Shown: positions 15,952 to 24,490 of the stretch, piece by piece
Position numbering within the stretch: position 1 is the first letter of the stretch
How the letters are laid out: the number at the start of each line of letters is the position of its first letter
Assembly: GCA_964527775.1 (NCBI GenBank)
Contig: CAZGQS010000012.1
Location: 3,577 to 67,576 of the forward strand
DNA length: 64,000 bases
Reading direction: 5' to 3'
From: VMCP01 sp964527775
GTDB lineage: Bacteria > Bacteroidota > Bacteroidia > NS11-12g > UBA955
The notes under the pieces: generated by a model
Seen by the model: the letters and a program-made list of their open reading frames with translations, nothing else
Told to the model about the DNA's origin: nothing
Databases searched by the model: none
Made by a program: the position numbers and the translations under genes

Positions 15952-17137
15952 TGGAAAGTTTGTCTGTATTAGAATCTTTATCTTTTTTACTGAAAATAGT
16001 GGCCACCATCATAAATACAGAGGTCATTAAGATGACTTGAGTAATTAAGGTTTGGTTTACAACCGAAATGGTTTGTCCGGCGGGAATGCTCACAAAAAGT
16101 AAAACGGTAATAAGTCCCCTAGGAGAAACATATGCGAGTGGGAAAATAGGTAATTTGAGAATGAGTAATTGTAAGATTCTCAAAAGAACAATCATTCCAA
16201 AGACTAAGGAAGAGAGTATAAAGGTATCTAAATCGAATAGGGTGTTAAGGTCAATGGTAAATCCAAAAATAAGGAAAAACGATACTCTTACAACAAATGT
16301 TAGCTCGGTAGTTATTTCATCAAAACGATGAATTTCTTTTGTTAAATGTGACGTGTCGAAGTTTTTGAACCATTTTATGGTGCTAATTTTTTCGATATTA
16401 GCAATAACAAGTCCAAATACCAGAATGAGAATCAAAGCAGGTAGGTGAAAGCCTTTTGCTAAAGCGTAGAGGAAGACAATCAGCGCGATGATGGGCATGA
16501 ATTTAACTCGGTGCTTGAGTCGACTGATCATGAGAGTAAGCACTAAGGCTGCAATGAGTGAGAAAATGACACTAATACCAACTTCCCCTAGAAATAACAG
16601 TGTTGTCTTCCAGTTGATGATTTCATTGAGTGCAATAAAATTGAACAAAGTTACACCAACAATGTCTGAAAGACTGGATTCGAAGATGATGAATTCTTTG
16701 TCTTTCTTGCTGAGCATTTTTGCGGTGGGAATGGCAATGGCGCTGCTAATGATTGATAAAGGAATGGCGTTTAACAGACTGTCTTTAAGGGCAAATCCTT
16801 GAATAGTAAACCACGCTCCAAGGCTGATGCATAAAGTAATGATAGAAAGAAATGCGAGAAGAAATGTTTGGTTTAGAAGTGGGAGTTTTTCCTTGGTTAG
16901 CTTAAGTTCAAGGGTTCCTTCTAAAACAATGAGAATCAAACCCATGGTTCCGAGTTCTGGCAACACTGATGAGAAATCAGGTTTAACCCAATGCATGACA
17001 TCAACCAATTTCTGTGAGAGCATTCCCAAAATCAGGAGAATGATGATGTTTGGAACACGGGTTTTGGGCGATATTATTTCAAATAAATATCCAATAAGAA
17101 TCAGTGAAGTAAATACCAGCAGGAATGAAACATGCAT
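15923..17137 (-). CDS. CPA-type cation:proton antiporter
   Basis: A 404-residue protein made almost wholly of hydrophobic helices (about 12), opening with SFLLVFTSLILIGYLFEII and holding the conserved antiporter blocks PELGTMGLILIVLEGTLEL, SSAIAIPTAKML and FESSLSDIVGVTLFNFIAL, the last with the acidic residue of the ion-binding site. This matches monovalent cation:proton antiporters of the CPA1/CPA2 superfamily, which exchange Na+ or K+ for H+ across the inner membrane for pH and salt balance. It lacks a C-terminal nucleotide-binding TrkA domain. Its last 29 bp overlap the convergent hydrolase gene. Ion choice cannot be read from sequence. Confidence 0.85.
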   Translation of the reverse strand: MHVSFLLVFTSLILIGYLFEIISPKTRVPNIIILLILGMLSQKLVDVMHWVKPDFSSVLPELGTMGLILIVLEGTLELKLTKEKLPLLNQTFLLAFLSIITLCISLGAWFTIQGFALKDSLLNAIPLSIISSAIAIPTAKMLSKKDKEFIIFESSLSDIVGVTLFNFIALNEIINWKTTLLFLGEVGISVIFSLIAALVLTLMISRLKHRVKFMPIIALIVFLYALAKGFHLPALILILVFGLVIANIEKISTIKWFKNFDTSHLTKEIHRFDEITTELTFVVRVSFFLIFGFTIDLNTLFDLDTFILSSLVFGMIVLLRILQLLILKLPIFPLAYVSPRGLITVLLFVSIPAGQTISVVNQTLITQVILMTSVFMMVATIFSKKDKDSNTDKLSIMGIEPSTD

Positions 17138-17146
17138 ACCCCGAAG

Positions 17147-17968
17147 TTAATATATTATTCGTGCATCACCGTGTTGGAATGCTAGAATTTCGCCATCTAT
17201 CTCAAGAACAGCTCTTCCAGCATGGTCAACACCTTTGAACAAAGCTTGATGAACTTTGGGATTTGGCATGGATATTTGAACGTTGACGTTCTCTGAAAAA
17301 CGCCATAGACATTGTTCAAAATATTGGTGAATTTTTTCTGTTTCTCGGGGGATGTTTAAAGCTCTTTCAAAAATAAATTCAGCTAAGGAATGGGCAAATT
17401 GATGGAGGTCTTCCAATTTGTAAGAATTTATTTGGTGGAGAGAGATCCTTTTTTCATCAATTTCTGAGTTATTGGGTGCCGATGGATTGATGTTGATGCC
17501 AATACCTAGAATAAATAATTTATCGTGGGTTTCGGAATGGATGTTTGTTGAAATTATTTCAGGGGCTTCTTGAAAGGGAATAACCTGCATGAGTAAACCA
17601 GCAAGTTTTTTATCTTGACAAAGCAAATCATTGGGCCATTTTATGAATAGGGGTTCTTCGCAATGTCGTTGCAAATAGGTGCAAATTAGAGTTGTGATAT
17701 GCTTGTTGACGGCCACCCAGTCGAAGGTTTCGTGTTTTGAACTGATTTTAAATCCCAAGGAAATAGCCAAACCATCTTCGGGATTCATATCCCAAGAATT
17801 TGTGCCTTGGCCTTTACCATGGGTTTGATTGAAAGAGTAAATGCCATATTGATTTGAAGCAATTCCTTTTTGGAAAAACTGGATTAATTGGGTTTGAGTG
17901 GACTCAATTCTTGGGGCGTAATATAATTTTTCGAGGACTTCCAACGGGTTTGTGTTTATTTTGCACAA
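17147..17968 (-). CDS. birA: Biotin--[acetyl-CoA-carboxylase] ligase
   Basis: A 273-residue protein without the N-terminal DNA-binding domain of E. coli BirA, so a biotin ligase only. It shows RIESTQTQLIQFF, the altered biotin/ATP loop THGKGQGTNSWDM (GRGRRGR type), LFIKWPNDLLCQDKKLAGLL with the catalytic KWPND Lys, and ILGIGININ. It attaches biotin to the BCCP subunit of acetyl-CoA carboxylase; the end of accA is also in this window. No ATG fits; TTG 17968 is proposed, though TTG at residue 9 is possible. It is transcribed away from rsfS, 11 bp apart, a gene pair kept in many Bacteroidota. Confidence 0.9.
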   Translation of the reverse strand: MCKINTNPLEVLEKLYYAPRIESTQTQLIQFFQKGIASNQYGIYSFNQTHGKGQGTNSWDMNPEDGLAISLGFKISSKHETFDWVAVNKHITTLICTYLQRHCEEPLFIKWPNDLLCQDKKLAGLLMQVIPFQEAPEIISTNIHSETHDKLFILGIGININPSAPNNSEIDEKRISLHQINSYKLEDLHQFAHSLAEFIFERALNIPRETEKIHQYFEQCLWRFSENVNVQISMPNPKVHQALFKGVDHAGRAVLEIDGEILAFQHGDARIIY

Positions 17969-17979
17969 AATAACAGCAA

Positions 17980-18345
17980 ATGAGCAAAATAAAAACGGTT
18001 GATTCAGAAGCGATGGCGGCGGTGGCGGTTCAAGGATTACAAGAGAAAAAAGGGTTAGACATAGTTACTATAGATTTAAGGGGATTGGGATCAGCATTTA
18101 CTGATTTTTTTGTGATATGTCATGGTTCATCAAATAGGCAGATTGATGCTTTGGCTGATAGCGTGGAAGACGAGATGCGCAAGGTGTTGAATGAGCGCCC
18201 TACTCACAGAGAAGGTTCTGAGGTTGCAGAGTGGGTATTGTTGGATTATTACAACGTAGTGGTTCATATCTTCTCTAAGCCCAATCGTGATTTCTACGCG
18301 TTGGAAGAGCTTTGGGGAGATGGAATTGTGAAAAAGCACGATTAA
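17980..18345 (+). CDS. rsfS: Ribosome silencing factor RsfS
   Basis: A 121-residue protein of the RsfS/Iojap (DUF143) family: DIVTIDLRGLGSAFTDFFVI, then GSSNRQIDALADSVEDEM, and WVLLDYYNVVVHIFS near the end. RsfS binds ribosomal protein uL14 and blocks joining of 30S and 50S subunits when nutrients are low. The usual follower ftsH in Bacteroidota is not here but 33 kb away; the tRNA pair follows instead. Confidence 0.95.
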   Translation: MSKIKTVDSEAMAAVAVQGLQEKKGLDIVTIDLRGLGSAFTDFFVICHGSSNRQIDALADSVEDEMRKVLNERPTHREGSEVAEWVLLDYYNVVVHIFSKPNRDFYALEELWGDGIVKKHD

Positions 18346-18358
18346 AATAAAAATTTAT

Positions 18359-18388
18359 TTGGGAAGTTGGAATTTCTTTGTATTTTTG
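18359..18388 (+). promoter_or_regulatory. Promoter of tRNA-Glu/tRNA-fMet
   Basis: TTG at 18359-18361, 19-bp spacer and a perfect -7 box TATTTTTG at 18381-18388, 16 bp before the tRNA-Glu 5' end. This matches the Bacteroidota sigma factor consensus TTG-N19/21-TAnnTTTG. Confidence 0.7.
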
Positions 18389-18404
18389 CAGCCCCAAGTA
18401 GCAC

Positions 18405-18476
18405 GGCCCGTTCGTCTATCGGTTAGGACACGTCCCTTTCACGGATGAAAGAGGGGTTCGATTCCCCTACGGGCTA
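18405..18476 (+). tRNA. tRNA-Glu (anticodon TTC)
   Basis: A 72-base cloverleaf without encoded CCA. The acceptor arm GGCCCGT pairs with ACGGGCT (one G-U at the end), the anticodon stem is CGTCC/GGATG with loop CTTTCAC giving anticodon TTC, and the T-arm GAGGGGTTCGATTCCCCT carries the TTCGA core. It is co-transcribed with tRNA-fMet 5 bp downstream. Confidence 0.95.
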
Positions 18477-18481
18477 CGAAT

Positions 18482-18553
<72 letters not shown>

Positions 18554-18562
18554 CTAAAGAAG

Positions 18563-18591
18563 AAAAGTCGTCAGTTATGGCGACTTTTTTT
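18563..18591 (+). terminator. Rho-independent terminator of the tRNA pair
   Basis: Stem AAAGTCG/CGACTTT with a 10-base loop followed by a run of T, directly after tRNA-fMet. Confidence 0.75.
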
Positions 18592-18595
18592 GTTT

Positions 18596-18603
18596 TACTT
18601 TTG
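18596..18603 (+). promoter_or_regulatory. -7 box 5 bp before the FkbM methyltransferase start
   Basis: TACTTTTG fits TAnnTTTG and ends 5 bp before ATG 18609, just after the tRNA terminator. A TTA rather than TTG lies near the -33 position. If used, the mRNA would be leaderless or nearly so. Confidence 0.4.
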
Positions 18604-18608
18604 TTCCA

Positions 18609-19301
18609 ATGCAACTAATAACTACCCTCAAACTTATAGCGCGCAATATACTTAAGCCCCGACCTGATCTGAGAATTGGTTCATCTAAATCGAAATTGTG
18701 GCTAGGTATTGATAGTGCTGGATTTTTTGTGCATCTGCCCACCTTGAATAAAGATTCAGTGGTGTATTCTTTTGGGATAGGGGAGGATATTACTTTTGAC
18801 CGCCATCTGATTGAGAAAACAGGGTGTAAAGTTTTTGCATTTGATCCAACACCCAAGTCAATCGAATGGTTGAGTACTCAGGTTTTACCGGATGGTTTTG
18901 TGGCTCACCCCGTAGGGATATCCCCCGAAACGGGAAAAATGAAATTTCGACTTCCGAAGAATAAAGATCATGTATCGGGAAGCCTTGAAAAAGCTGGGCA
19001 TGTGAATGATAGTGATACGGTTGAGGTGGATGTTAAGCGCTTGTCTGACTTGATGCGCGATCTGGGGCACAGCCGAATTGATTTGTTGAAGATGGATATT
19101 GAGGGCAGCGAATACGGGGTGATAGATCAGATTTTGGACGAAAAAGTGGAAATTGGGCAACTGGTGGTTGAGGTTCATGAGAGATACTTGCCAGAAGGGA
19201 AAATGTTGACCGAGAAAATGGTGAAGAAGTTGCAAGAAAATGGATACCAATTGTTTGCAAAGAGTTTAAGTAGAGAAGAATTGTCGTTCATCAGAATGTA
19301 A
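18609..19301 (+). CDS. FkbM-family SAM-dependent methyltransferase
   Basis: A 230-residue protein. The SAM-binding fold is seen in SVVYSFGIGEDITFDRHLIE (motif I) and CKVFAFDPTPKSIEWL; the FkbM signature IDLLKMDIEGSEYGVIDQIL is intact, followed by LVVEVHERYL. The family O-methylates sugars and macrolides, and is common in polysaccharide and glycan modification. No sugar gene cluster adjoins it: a tRNA terminator lies upstream and the DUF1800 gene downstream. The start ATG has a -7 promoter box only 5 bp in front. Confidence 0.85.
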   Translation: MQLITTLKLIARNILKPRPDLRIGSSKSKLWLGIDSAGFFVHLPTLNKDSVVYSFGIGEDITFDRHLIEKTGCKVFAFDPTPKSIEWLSTQVLPDGFVAHPVGISPETGKMKFRLPKNKDHVSGSLEKAGHVNDSDTVEVDVKRLSDLMRDLGHSRIDLLKMDIEGSEYGVIDQILDEKVEIGQLVVEVHERYLPEGKMLTEKMVKKLQENGYQLFAKSLSREELSFIRM

Positions 19302-19324
19302 TCTTTCCTTTTTCTGAAGATTAT

Positions 19325-19334
19325 TAAACGTTTA
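19325..19334. promoter_or_regulatory. Palindrome TAAACGTTTA upstream of the DUF1800 gene
   Basis: A perfect 10-bp palindrome in the FkbM-DUF1800 intergenic space, 39 bp before the DUF1800 ATG. The same 10-mer forms one arm of the large palindrome upstream of ssb (32961-32970). Possible operator half-site; function unproven. Confidence 0.25.
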
Positions 19335-19373
19335 TGACTTAGATTGCGTCTAAGGTTTAAACGCCGTAATCAC

Positions 19374-21074
19374 ATGAATCGCAGAGATTTCTTCCGTCCG
19401 AAAGCTTTGAATGATAAAGTTTTCGACCCTTTGTTGTCTTCAGGGGATGATGAATCCCAAGAATCGGGCAAAAAAATTACCCGTCGTACCAATACGGGTA
19501 TTGGCAAGTATCAAGGCAGTTGGGGTAGGCCGGAGGTTTTGCATTTATTGCGAAGAACTCTATATGGAGCCACATTGAGTGAGGTTCAGCAATTTGAAAA
19601 GTTATCGCTTAGTCAAGCGGTTGACAAGCTACTTGATACAAGCAATTACACCTTCGAGCCACCGCTAAATAACTATGGACAAACCACACCAGATACGCAA
19701 GTATCTTACGGCAAAACTTGGGTGAATGCTCCATTTGATGCAAATTTAGAACCCCAGAGAAAGAACAGCGTAAAATCGTGGTTTTGGGCGCAAGCATTGC
19801 GAAATAACGGTACTTTGATGGAGAAAATGATGGTGTTTTGGCACAATCACTTACCCGTTCAAATGTTAGAAATACCTTCTGCTAATTGTTATTTCTATGT
19901 TAAAGTATTGAATGACTATGCATTGGGTAATTACAAAACACTGATAAAACAGATGACTTTAGATCCCGCAATGTTGTTTTATTTGAATGGTTATTTGAAC
20001 ACGAAAGATGCTCCTGATGAAAACTATTCCAGAGAATTGCAGGAGTTATTTACTTTGGGTAAGGGGCCGGAAAGTAAGTTTACGGAAGATGATGTCAAAG
20101 CTGCAGCGAGGGTTTTGACAGGATTTACCATCAATTTTACAACTACACCGTTTTCTACTATGTTTGTTTCTAAGAACCACGATACTGCAGATAAGCAGTT
20201 TTCTTCGTTTTATGCTAATACAGTAGTTAAAGGTAGAACCGGTGTTACAGCAGGACTTGGAGAATTAGATGATCTGTTGAACATGATTTTTTCTGTCAAT
20301 GAAGTGTCGAAGTTCATTTGCAGGAGGCTGTATAAGTTCTTTATTTATTACAAAATTGACGCAGATGCAGAGACCAATGTAATTGAGCCATTGGCTAAGA
20401 TTTTCAGAGACAATAACTACGAGATCAAGCCTGTTTTAAAGGCTTTATTGGAAAGTGAACATTTCTACGATAATTGGAACAGGGCATGTATGATTAAAGA
20501 CCCATATTCACACATTGCTGGATTTATGCGTCAGTGGGAGTTGGCACTACCCGCGGCGAATGAATATCAAAAATTATACAAAGCCTATGGATTTGGGGCT
20601 GCTTACAACGCTATAACGCAAATGAATTTGGGTGATCCGCCGAGTGTTTCGGGGTGGGAGGCATGGTATCAAGTGCCTTTATTTCACAGAAGTTGGATAA
20701 CTTCAGATTCCTTACCGAAGAGGAACGAGTTTCAAGATTATTTGTTGTGGATAGGGCATAAAGTGGAGGGATTTTCCATCAAGGTAGATGTATGGAAAGT
20801 GACCAAACAATTTAGCAAACCTAATTCACCAGATGACTTGATTTCGGAAGCCGTTGAATTTTTGTTGCCTATGTCTTTAGATTCAACTCAAATGGCCAGT
20901 TTGAAGGCTGTATTGCTTCCTGGAGGAATTCCAGATTACAATTGGACGGATGAGTATAATGCGGCCATCGATACGAGCTATCCCAATCATGCATCTGCAT
21001 TGACCACTGCAACTTTGAAATTGCAGAGTCTGTATAAGGCAATTATGAACCTTTCAGAATATCAACTTTCCTAA
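19374..21074 (+). CDS. DUF1800 family protein
   Basis: A 566-residue protein of the DUF1800 family, recognised by HLLRRTLYGATLSEVQQFEK at the N-terminus (the usual LLxRxxFGxxxxE block), MMVFWHNHLPVQ, ENYSRELQELFTLGKG and AARVLTGFTI. DUF1800 genes are nearly always paired with a DUF1501 gene, as here, 16 bp apart. Their biochemical role is unknown; DUF1501 belongs to the alkaline-phosphatase/sulfatase-like superfamily. The N-terminus MNRRDFFRPK resembles a twin-arginine start but lacks the following hydrophobic stretch, so export on its own is doubtful. ATG 19374 is preferred over the TTG 19344. Confidence 0.85.
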   Translation: MNRRDFFRPKALNDKVFDPLLSSGDDESQESGKKITRRTNTGIGKYQGSWGRPEVLHLLRRTLYGATLSEVQQFEKLSLSQAVDKLLDTSNYTFEPPLNNYGQTTPDTQVSYGKTWVNAPFDANLEPQRKNSVKSWFWAQALRNNGTLMEKMMVFWHNHLPVQMLEIPSANCYFYVKVLNDYALGNYKTLIKQMTLDPAMLFYLNGYLNTKDAPDENYSRELQELFTLGKGPESKFTEDDVKAAARVLTGFTINFTTTPFSTMFVSKNHDTADKQFSSFYANTVVKGRTGVTAGLGELDDLLNMIFSVNEVSKFICRRLYKFFIYYKIDADAETNVIEPLAKIFRDNNYEIKPVLKALLESEHFYDNWNRACMIKDPYSHIAGFMRQWELALPAANEYQKLYKAYGFGAAYNAITQMNLGDPPSVSGWEAWYQVPLFHRSWITSDSLPKRNEFQDYLLWIGHKVEGFSIKVDVWKVTKQFSKPNSPDDLISEAVEFLLPMSLDSTQMASLKAVLLPGGIPDYNWTDEYNAAIDTSYPNHASALTTATLKLQSLYKAIMNLSEYQLS

Positions 21075-21090
21075 ATCTCATTAAACTCAA

Positions 21091-22674
21091 ATGAAAAGAA
21101 GATCTTTTATCAAAGCAGCAGCAGCAAGCACTGTTCTGCCTGTATCGTTGAATGGAATGGGTTTACGTTCGTTTCAAGAATCTGCCTTGTTAGGGGCATT
21201 GGGAAAACGTTCTGCAAATGGGAAAGTGCTAGTATTGATTCAGTTGAACGGGGGAAATGACGGATTGAACACCATAATACCGTTAGACCAATATTCCAAC
21301 TTGACCAAAGCACGGTCTAATGTTATCATGGATGAATCTAAGGTGATTAAAACTTGGGTTGATAAGGTTGGTTTGCACCCTGGATTGGCTGCTTTAAACA
21401 ATAAATTATTTGCTGCAAAGAAGATGAGCATTGTTCAGTCTGTTGGATATCCGCAGCCCAATTTCTCGCATTTCCGTGCTACAGATATTTGGATGAGTGC
21501 ATCAGATAGTAACACGGTGTTAACCACTGGGTGGATGGGCAGGTATTTAGATAAACAATACGCTGGTTTTCCTACGGGATATCCGAATGCGACGATGCCC
21601 GATCCTTTGGCTATTCAGATTGGACCTTTGGTATCGTTGAATTTCATGGGTTCTAATACGAACATGGGAATGGCCATTACTGATCCTAGCACCTTTTACA
21701 ATTTGGTAGATAACAATGCTGGCAGCGTGCCAAATACGCCGGCAGGTGATGAATTGGCTTACATTCGATTGCTTGCTCAGCAAACCAATAAATACGCCAC
21801 TGTAATTAAAGCAGCTGCGGCAAAAGGAACGAATAAGTCAACAATGTATCCTACCGGCACACGAATGAATTTAGGGGAGCAGTTGAAGATTGTGGCGAAG
21901 TTGATTTCCGGGGGATTAAAAACGCCTGTTTATATGGTGAGTTTGGGTGGATTTGATACTCACAGTGCCCAGGTAGATTCTGCAGATACCACCAAAGGTT
22001 CACACGCTGACTTAATGACGCATTTGAGTCAATCGATAGCGGCATTTCAAGATGATTTAGAGCTATTGGGAGTTAGTGATAAGGTTGCGGGGATGACATT
22101 TAGTGAATTTGGTAGACGAGTACAAAGCAATGCCAGCGTAGGAACCGATCATGGTGCTGCGGCTCCCTTGATGGTTTTTGGTGATGGAGTGCAGCCTGGG
22201 GTGATTGGAAATAATCCAAGTATTCCTAGTACTACCACGGTAAACGATAACGTACCCATGCAATTTGACTTTAGGCAAGTTTATGCCTCGGTGTTAAAAG
22301 ATTGGTTTGAATTGAGTGCTTCAGAAGTTAAAGCCATTCTTGGAACAGACTTTAATACGTTGCCCATTTTCAAAAATAATTCGGCGAGCATAGAAGATTT
22401 CGCTGATTTTATGACTCAGATTTCCATTTCGAATGTGTACCCCAATCCTGCTGTTGATCATAGTATTGTGCAGTTTAGAACCGATGGGGGAGGTAAATTG
22501 AAGTTGAGGTTATTTGATCCTTTGGGTAATTTGGTTCAAGAGTATTTCGATGAAGATTTTTCGGTGGGTACACATGAATATACGGTTGACTTAAGAGGCT
22601 TGAAACCAGGGAATTATATTTTACAATTGAGGAGCAATGTGAAATCTCAGACGCAGGTTTTACAAAAACTTTGA
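21091..22674 (+). CDS. DUF1501 family protein with Tat signal and T9SS type A sorting domain
   Basis: A 527-residue protein. It begins MKRRSFIKAAAASTVLPVSL, a twin-arginine signal (RRSFIK plus a weakly hydrophobic Ala-rich h-region). The DUF1501 core follows (VLIQLNGGNDGLNTIIPL, NFSHFRATDIWMSA, GFDTHSAQ, TFSEFGRRVQSN, GTDHGAAAPLMVFG), an alkaline-phosphatase-superfamily fold with metal-like Asp/His residues. From about residue 444 it has a T9SS C-terminal sorting domain (NVYPNPAVDHSIVQF, then LRGLKPGNYILQL). T9SS cargo is usually Sec-exported; this one seems to use Tat first, then T9SS to reach the surface. It is paired with the DUF1800 gene upstream. Substrate unknown. Confidence 0.88.
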   Translation: MKRRSFIKAAAASTVLPVSLNGMGLRSFQESALLGALGKRSANGKVLVLIQLNGGNDGLNTIIPLDQYSNLTKARSNVIMDESKVIKTWVDKVGLHPGLAALNNKLFAAKKMSIVQSVGYPQPNFSHFRATDIWMSASDSNTVLTTGWMGRYLDKQYAGFPTGYPNATMPDPLAIQIGPLVSLNFMGSNTNMGMAITDPSTFYNLVDNNAGSVPNTPAGDELAYIRLLAQQTNKYATVIKAAAAKGTNKSTMYPTGTRMNLGEQLKIVAKLISGGLKTPVYMVSLGGFDTHSAQVDSADTTKGSHADLMTHLSQSIAAFQDDLELLGVSDKVAGMTFSEFGRRVQSNASVGTDHGAAAPLMVFGDGVQPGVIGNNPSIPSTTTVNDNVPMQFDFRQVYASVLKDWFELSASEVKAILGTDFNTLPIFKNNSASIEDFADFMTQISISNVYPNPAVDHSIVQFRTDGGGKLKLRLFDPLGNLVQEYFDEDFSVGTHEYTVDLRGLKPGNYILQLRSNVKSQTQVLQKL

Positions 22675-22703
22675 TCTTTTTTCGTAAAAAATGCAAAAAG
22701 GGT

Positions 22704-22733
22704 TTGAGGAATACAAAAACTAATGTATTTTTG
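22704..22733 (+). promoter_or_regulatory. Promoter of tRNA-Gln
   Basis: TTG at 22704-22706, 19-bp spacer, perfect -7 box TATTTTTG at 22726-22733, 12 bp before the tRNA 5' end. It has the same spacing and -7 sequence as the tRNA-Glu promoter. Confidence 0.7.
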
Positions 22734-22745
22734 CACCTCCAAAAT

Positions 22746-22818
22746 TGTCCGATGGTGTAACTGGCAACACGTCTGATTTTGGTTCAGAAGAGTCTAGGTT
22801 CGAGCCCTAGTCGGACAA
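22746..22818 (+). tRNA. tRNA-Gln (anticodon TTG)
   Basis: A 73-base cloverleaf: acceptor TGTCCGA pairs with TCGGACA, anticodon stem TCTGA/TCAGA with loop TTTTGGT giving anticodon TTG, and T-arm CTAGGTTCGAGCCCTAG. No encoded CCA. With GatA in the same genome, this tRNA may be charged with Glu and then amidated. Confidence 0.95.
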
Positions 22819-22876
22819 CAACCAAAAAGATTTGATGATATCCGGGGCCAACCCGTGAGAAAGTAAAATCCATATT

Positions 22877-23860
22877 ATGACATCACTTATACATCCTGTA
22901 AAGATTTTCGGCGGTTCTGCCTCTGAGTCATTAAACCAAGCTATTTGCGAATATTACGGTACCACTCCTGGAGAGTTGGCTATAAGTCGTTTTAGCGATG
23001 GTGAATTTCAGCCCAACTTTTTAGAAAGTGTTCGCGGTTGTGATGTGTTTATAGTTCAATCAACCTATCCGTCTACTGATAATTTGATGGAATTGTTGAT
23101 GGCCATTGATGCTGCCAAGCGTGCGAGTGCTAACTACATCACTGCGGTAATTCCTTACTATGGATTTGCTCGTCAAGACCGTAAAGACAAACCCAGGGTA
23201 TCTATTGCATCAAAGTTAGTAGCAGATTTGTTGAGTACTGCGGGTGCAAATCGTGTGATGACTATGGAATTGCATGCGCCACAAATACAAGGATTTTTCA
23301 ATGTTCCTGTTGACCATTTGGAAGCATCCATTGTATTTGTTCCCTACATCAGAACATTAGATCAAGAGAATTTAGTTATTGCTGCACCAGACGTAGGAGC
23401 ATCTAACCGTATTCGCGAGGTAGCCAAGGTAATGAATTTACCCATGGTAATTTGTGATAAAGAAAGAAAGCGCGCCAATGAAATTGCCAATATGACGGTT
23501 ATTGGAGATGTTGAAGGCAAAGACGTGGTGTTGATTGATGATATTATTGATACAGGAGGGACTTTGTGCAAGGCAGCTTCTATGTTGATGGAAAAAGGGG
23601 CACGCACGGTAAGAGCCCTTTGCTGTCACCCAGTGTTGAGCGGAAAAGCGTACGAGAATATCGAAAATTCTCAGTTGACTGAATTAGTTGTAACCGATAC
23701 CATTCCGTTGAAACGACATACAGATAAAATCAAAGTATTGTCGGTAGCTCCATTGTTCGCACATGCCATTAGAAATGTGCATGAACACGGAAGTATCAGT
23801 TCATTGTTCAAGCAAGTGTCTAACTCGCAAACGAGTTTAGATCTTAAACAAATCAAATAA
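22877..23860 (+). CDS. prs: Ribose-phosphate pyrophosphokinase
   Basis: A 327-residue protein, the normal length for class I PRPP synthase. It shows KIFGGSASESLNQAICEYYG, SRFSDGEFQPNF, DVFIVQSTYPSTDNLMELL, the flexible ATP loop YYGFARQDRK, and the PRPP-binding loop VVLIDDIIDTGGTL. It makes PRPP from ribose 5-phosphate and ATP for purine, pyrimidine, NAD, His and Trp synthesis; purD and comF in this window are also PRPP-linked families. rplY follows 15 bp downstream, a pairing seen in many bacteria. Confidence 0.97.
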   Translation: MTSLIHPVKIFGGSASESLNQAICEYYGTTPGELAISRFSDGEFQPNFLESVRGCDVFIVQSTYPSTDNLMELLMAIDAAKRASANYITAVIPYYGFARQDRKDKPRVSIASKLVADLLSTAGANRVMTMELHAPQIQGFFNVPVDHLEASIVFVPYIRTLDQENLVIAAPDVGASNRIREVAKVMNLPMVICDKERKRANEIANMTVIGDVEGKDVVLIDDIIDTGGTLCKAASMLMEKGARTVRALCCHPVLSGKAYENIENSQLTELVVTDTIPLKRHTDKIKVLSVAPLFAHAIRNVHEHGSISSLFKQVSNSQTSLDLKQIK

Positions 23861-23875
23861 TTATTATTTAGAAAT

Positions 23876-24472
23876 ATGAAAACCATTTTATTAAAAGGAG
23901 AAATGCGCAGTGAAGTAGGATCACGCACTGCGAAAGAATTGAGAAAAGAAGGTAAAGTACCTTGCGTTATGTATTCAGATGGTAAGCCAGGTGTGCACTT
24001 TGCTATTTATCAAGCAGATTTCAAGAACTTAGTTTATACTCACAACGTTTACAAAGTAAAATTAGATTTAGATGGTGCTATGCACAGCGCAATTTTGCAA
24101 GATATGCAGTTCCACCCAGTGTCTGAAGCAATCATCCATGCAGATTTCATGGAAGTGGCTGAAGGTAAAAAAGTGATCATGGATATCCCAGTAAACGTAG
24201 TAGGTAACTCTCCAGGGGTTCGTGCGGGTGGTAAATTGGTTAAGAAAATCAACCGTTTGAAAGTTCGTGGTTTGTTGGCTGATATGCCTGATTATATTGA
24301 TGTAAGCATTGATACTTTGGAGATTGGTCAAAGTGCTAAAGTTAAAGATGTAACAGCAGAAAAGATTGAGATTTTGGATGCACCGGCAAACGCAATTTTG
24401 TCAGTGAAGACTACTCGTGCTTTGATGCAAGCTGCTGCAGAAGAGAAAACTGCTACAGGAAAGAAAAAGTAA
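23876..24472 (+). CDS. rplY: 50S ribosomal protein L25 (CTC form)
   Basis: A 198-residue long-form L25/CTC protein: the N-terminal L25 domain (LLKGEMRSEVGSRTAKELRK to MQFHPVSEAIIHADFMEV) binds 5S rRNA, and the C-terminal TL5/CTC beta domain (GKLVKKINRLKVRGLLADMP to ISVDTLEIGQSAKV type residues) follows. It follows prs by 15 bp, giving a prs-rplY operon, and is closed by a strong terminator. Confidence 0.96.
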   Translation: MKTILLKGEMRSEVGSRTAKELRKEGKVPCVMYSDGKPGVHFAIYQADFKNLVYTHNVYKVKLDLDGAMHSAILQDMQFHPVSEAIIHADFMEVAEGKKVIMDIPVNVVGNSPGVRAGGKLVKKINRLKVRGLLADMPDYIDVSIDTLEIGQSAKVKDVTAEKIEILDAPANAILSVKTTRALMQAAAEEKTATGKKK

Positions 24473-24490
24473 TCAACTTAGTTGAAATAT

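Noticed and set aside
16068..17150. Plus-strand ORFs antisense to the antiporter gene
   Set aside because: Composition is that of the complement of a membrane protein; the minus-strand gene has full family features.
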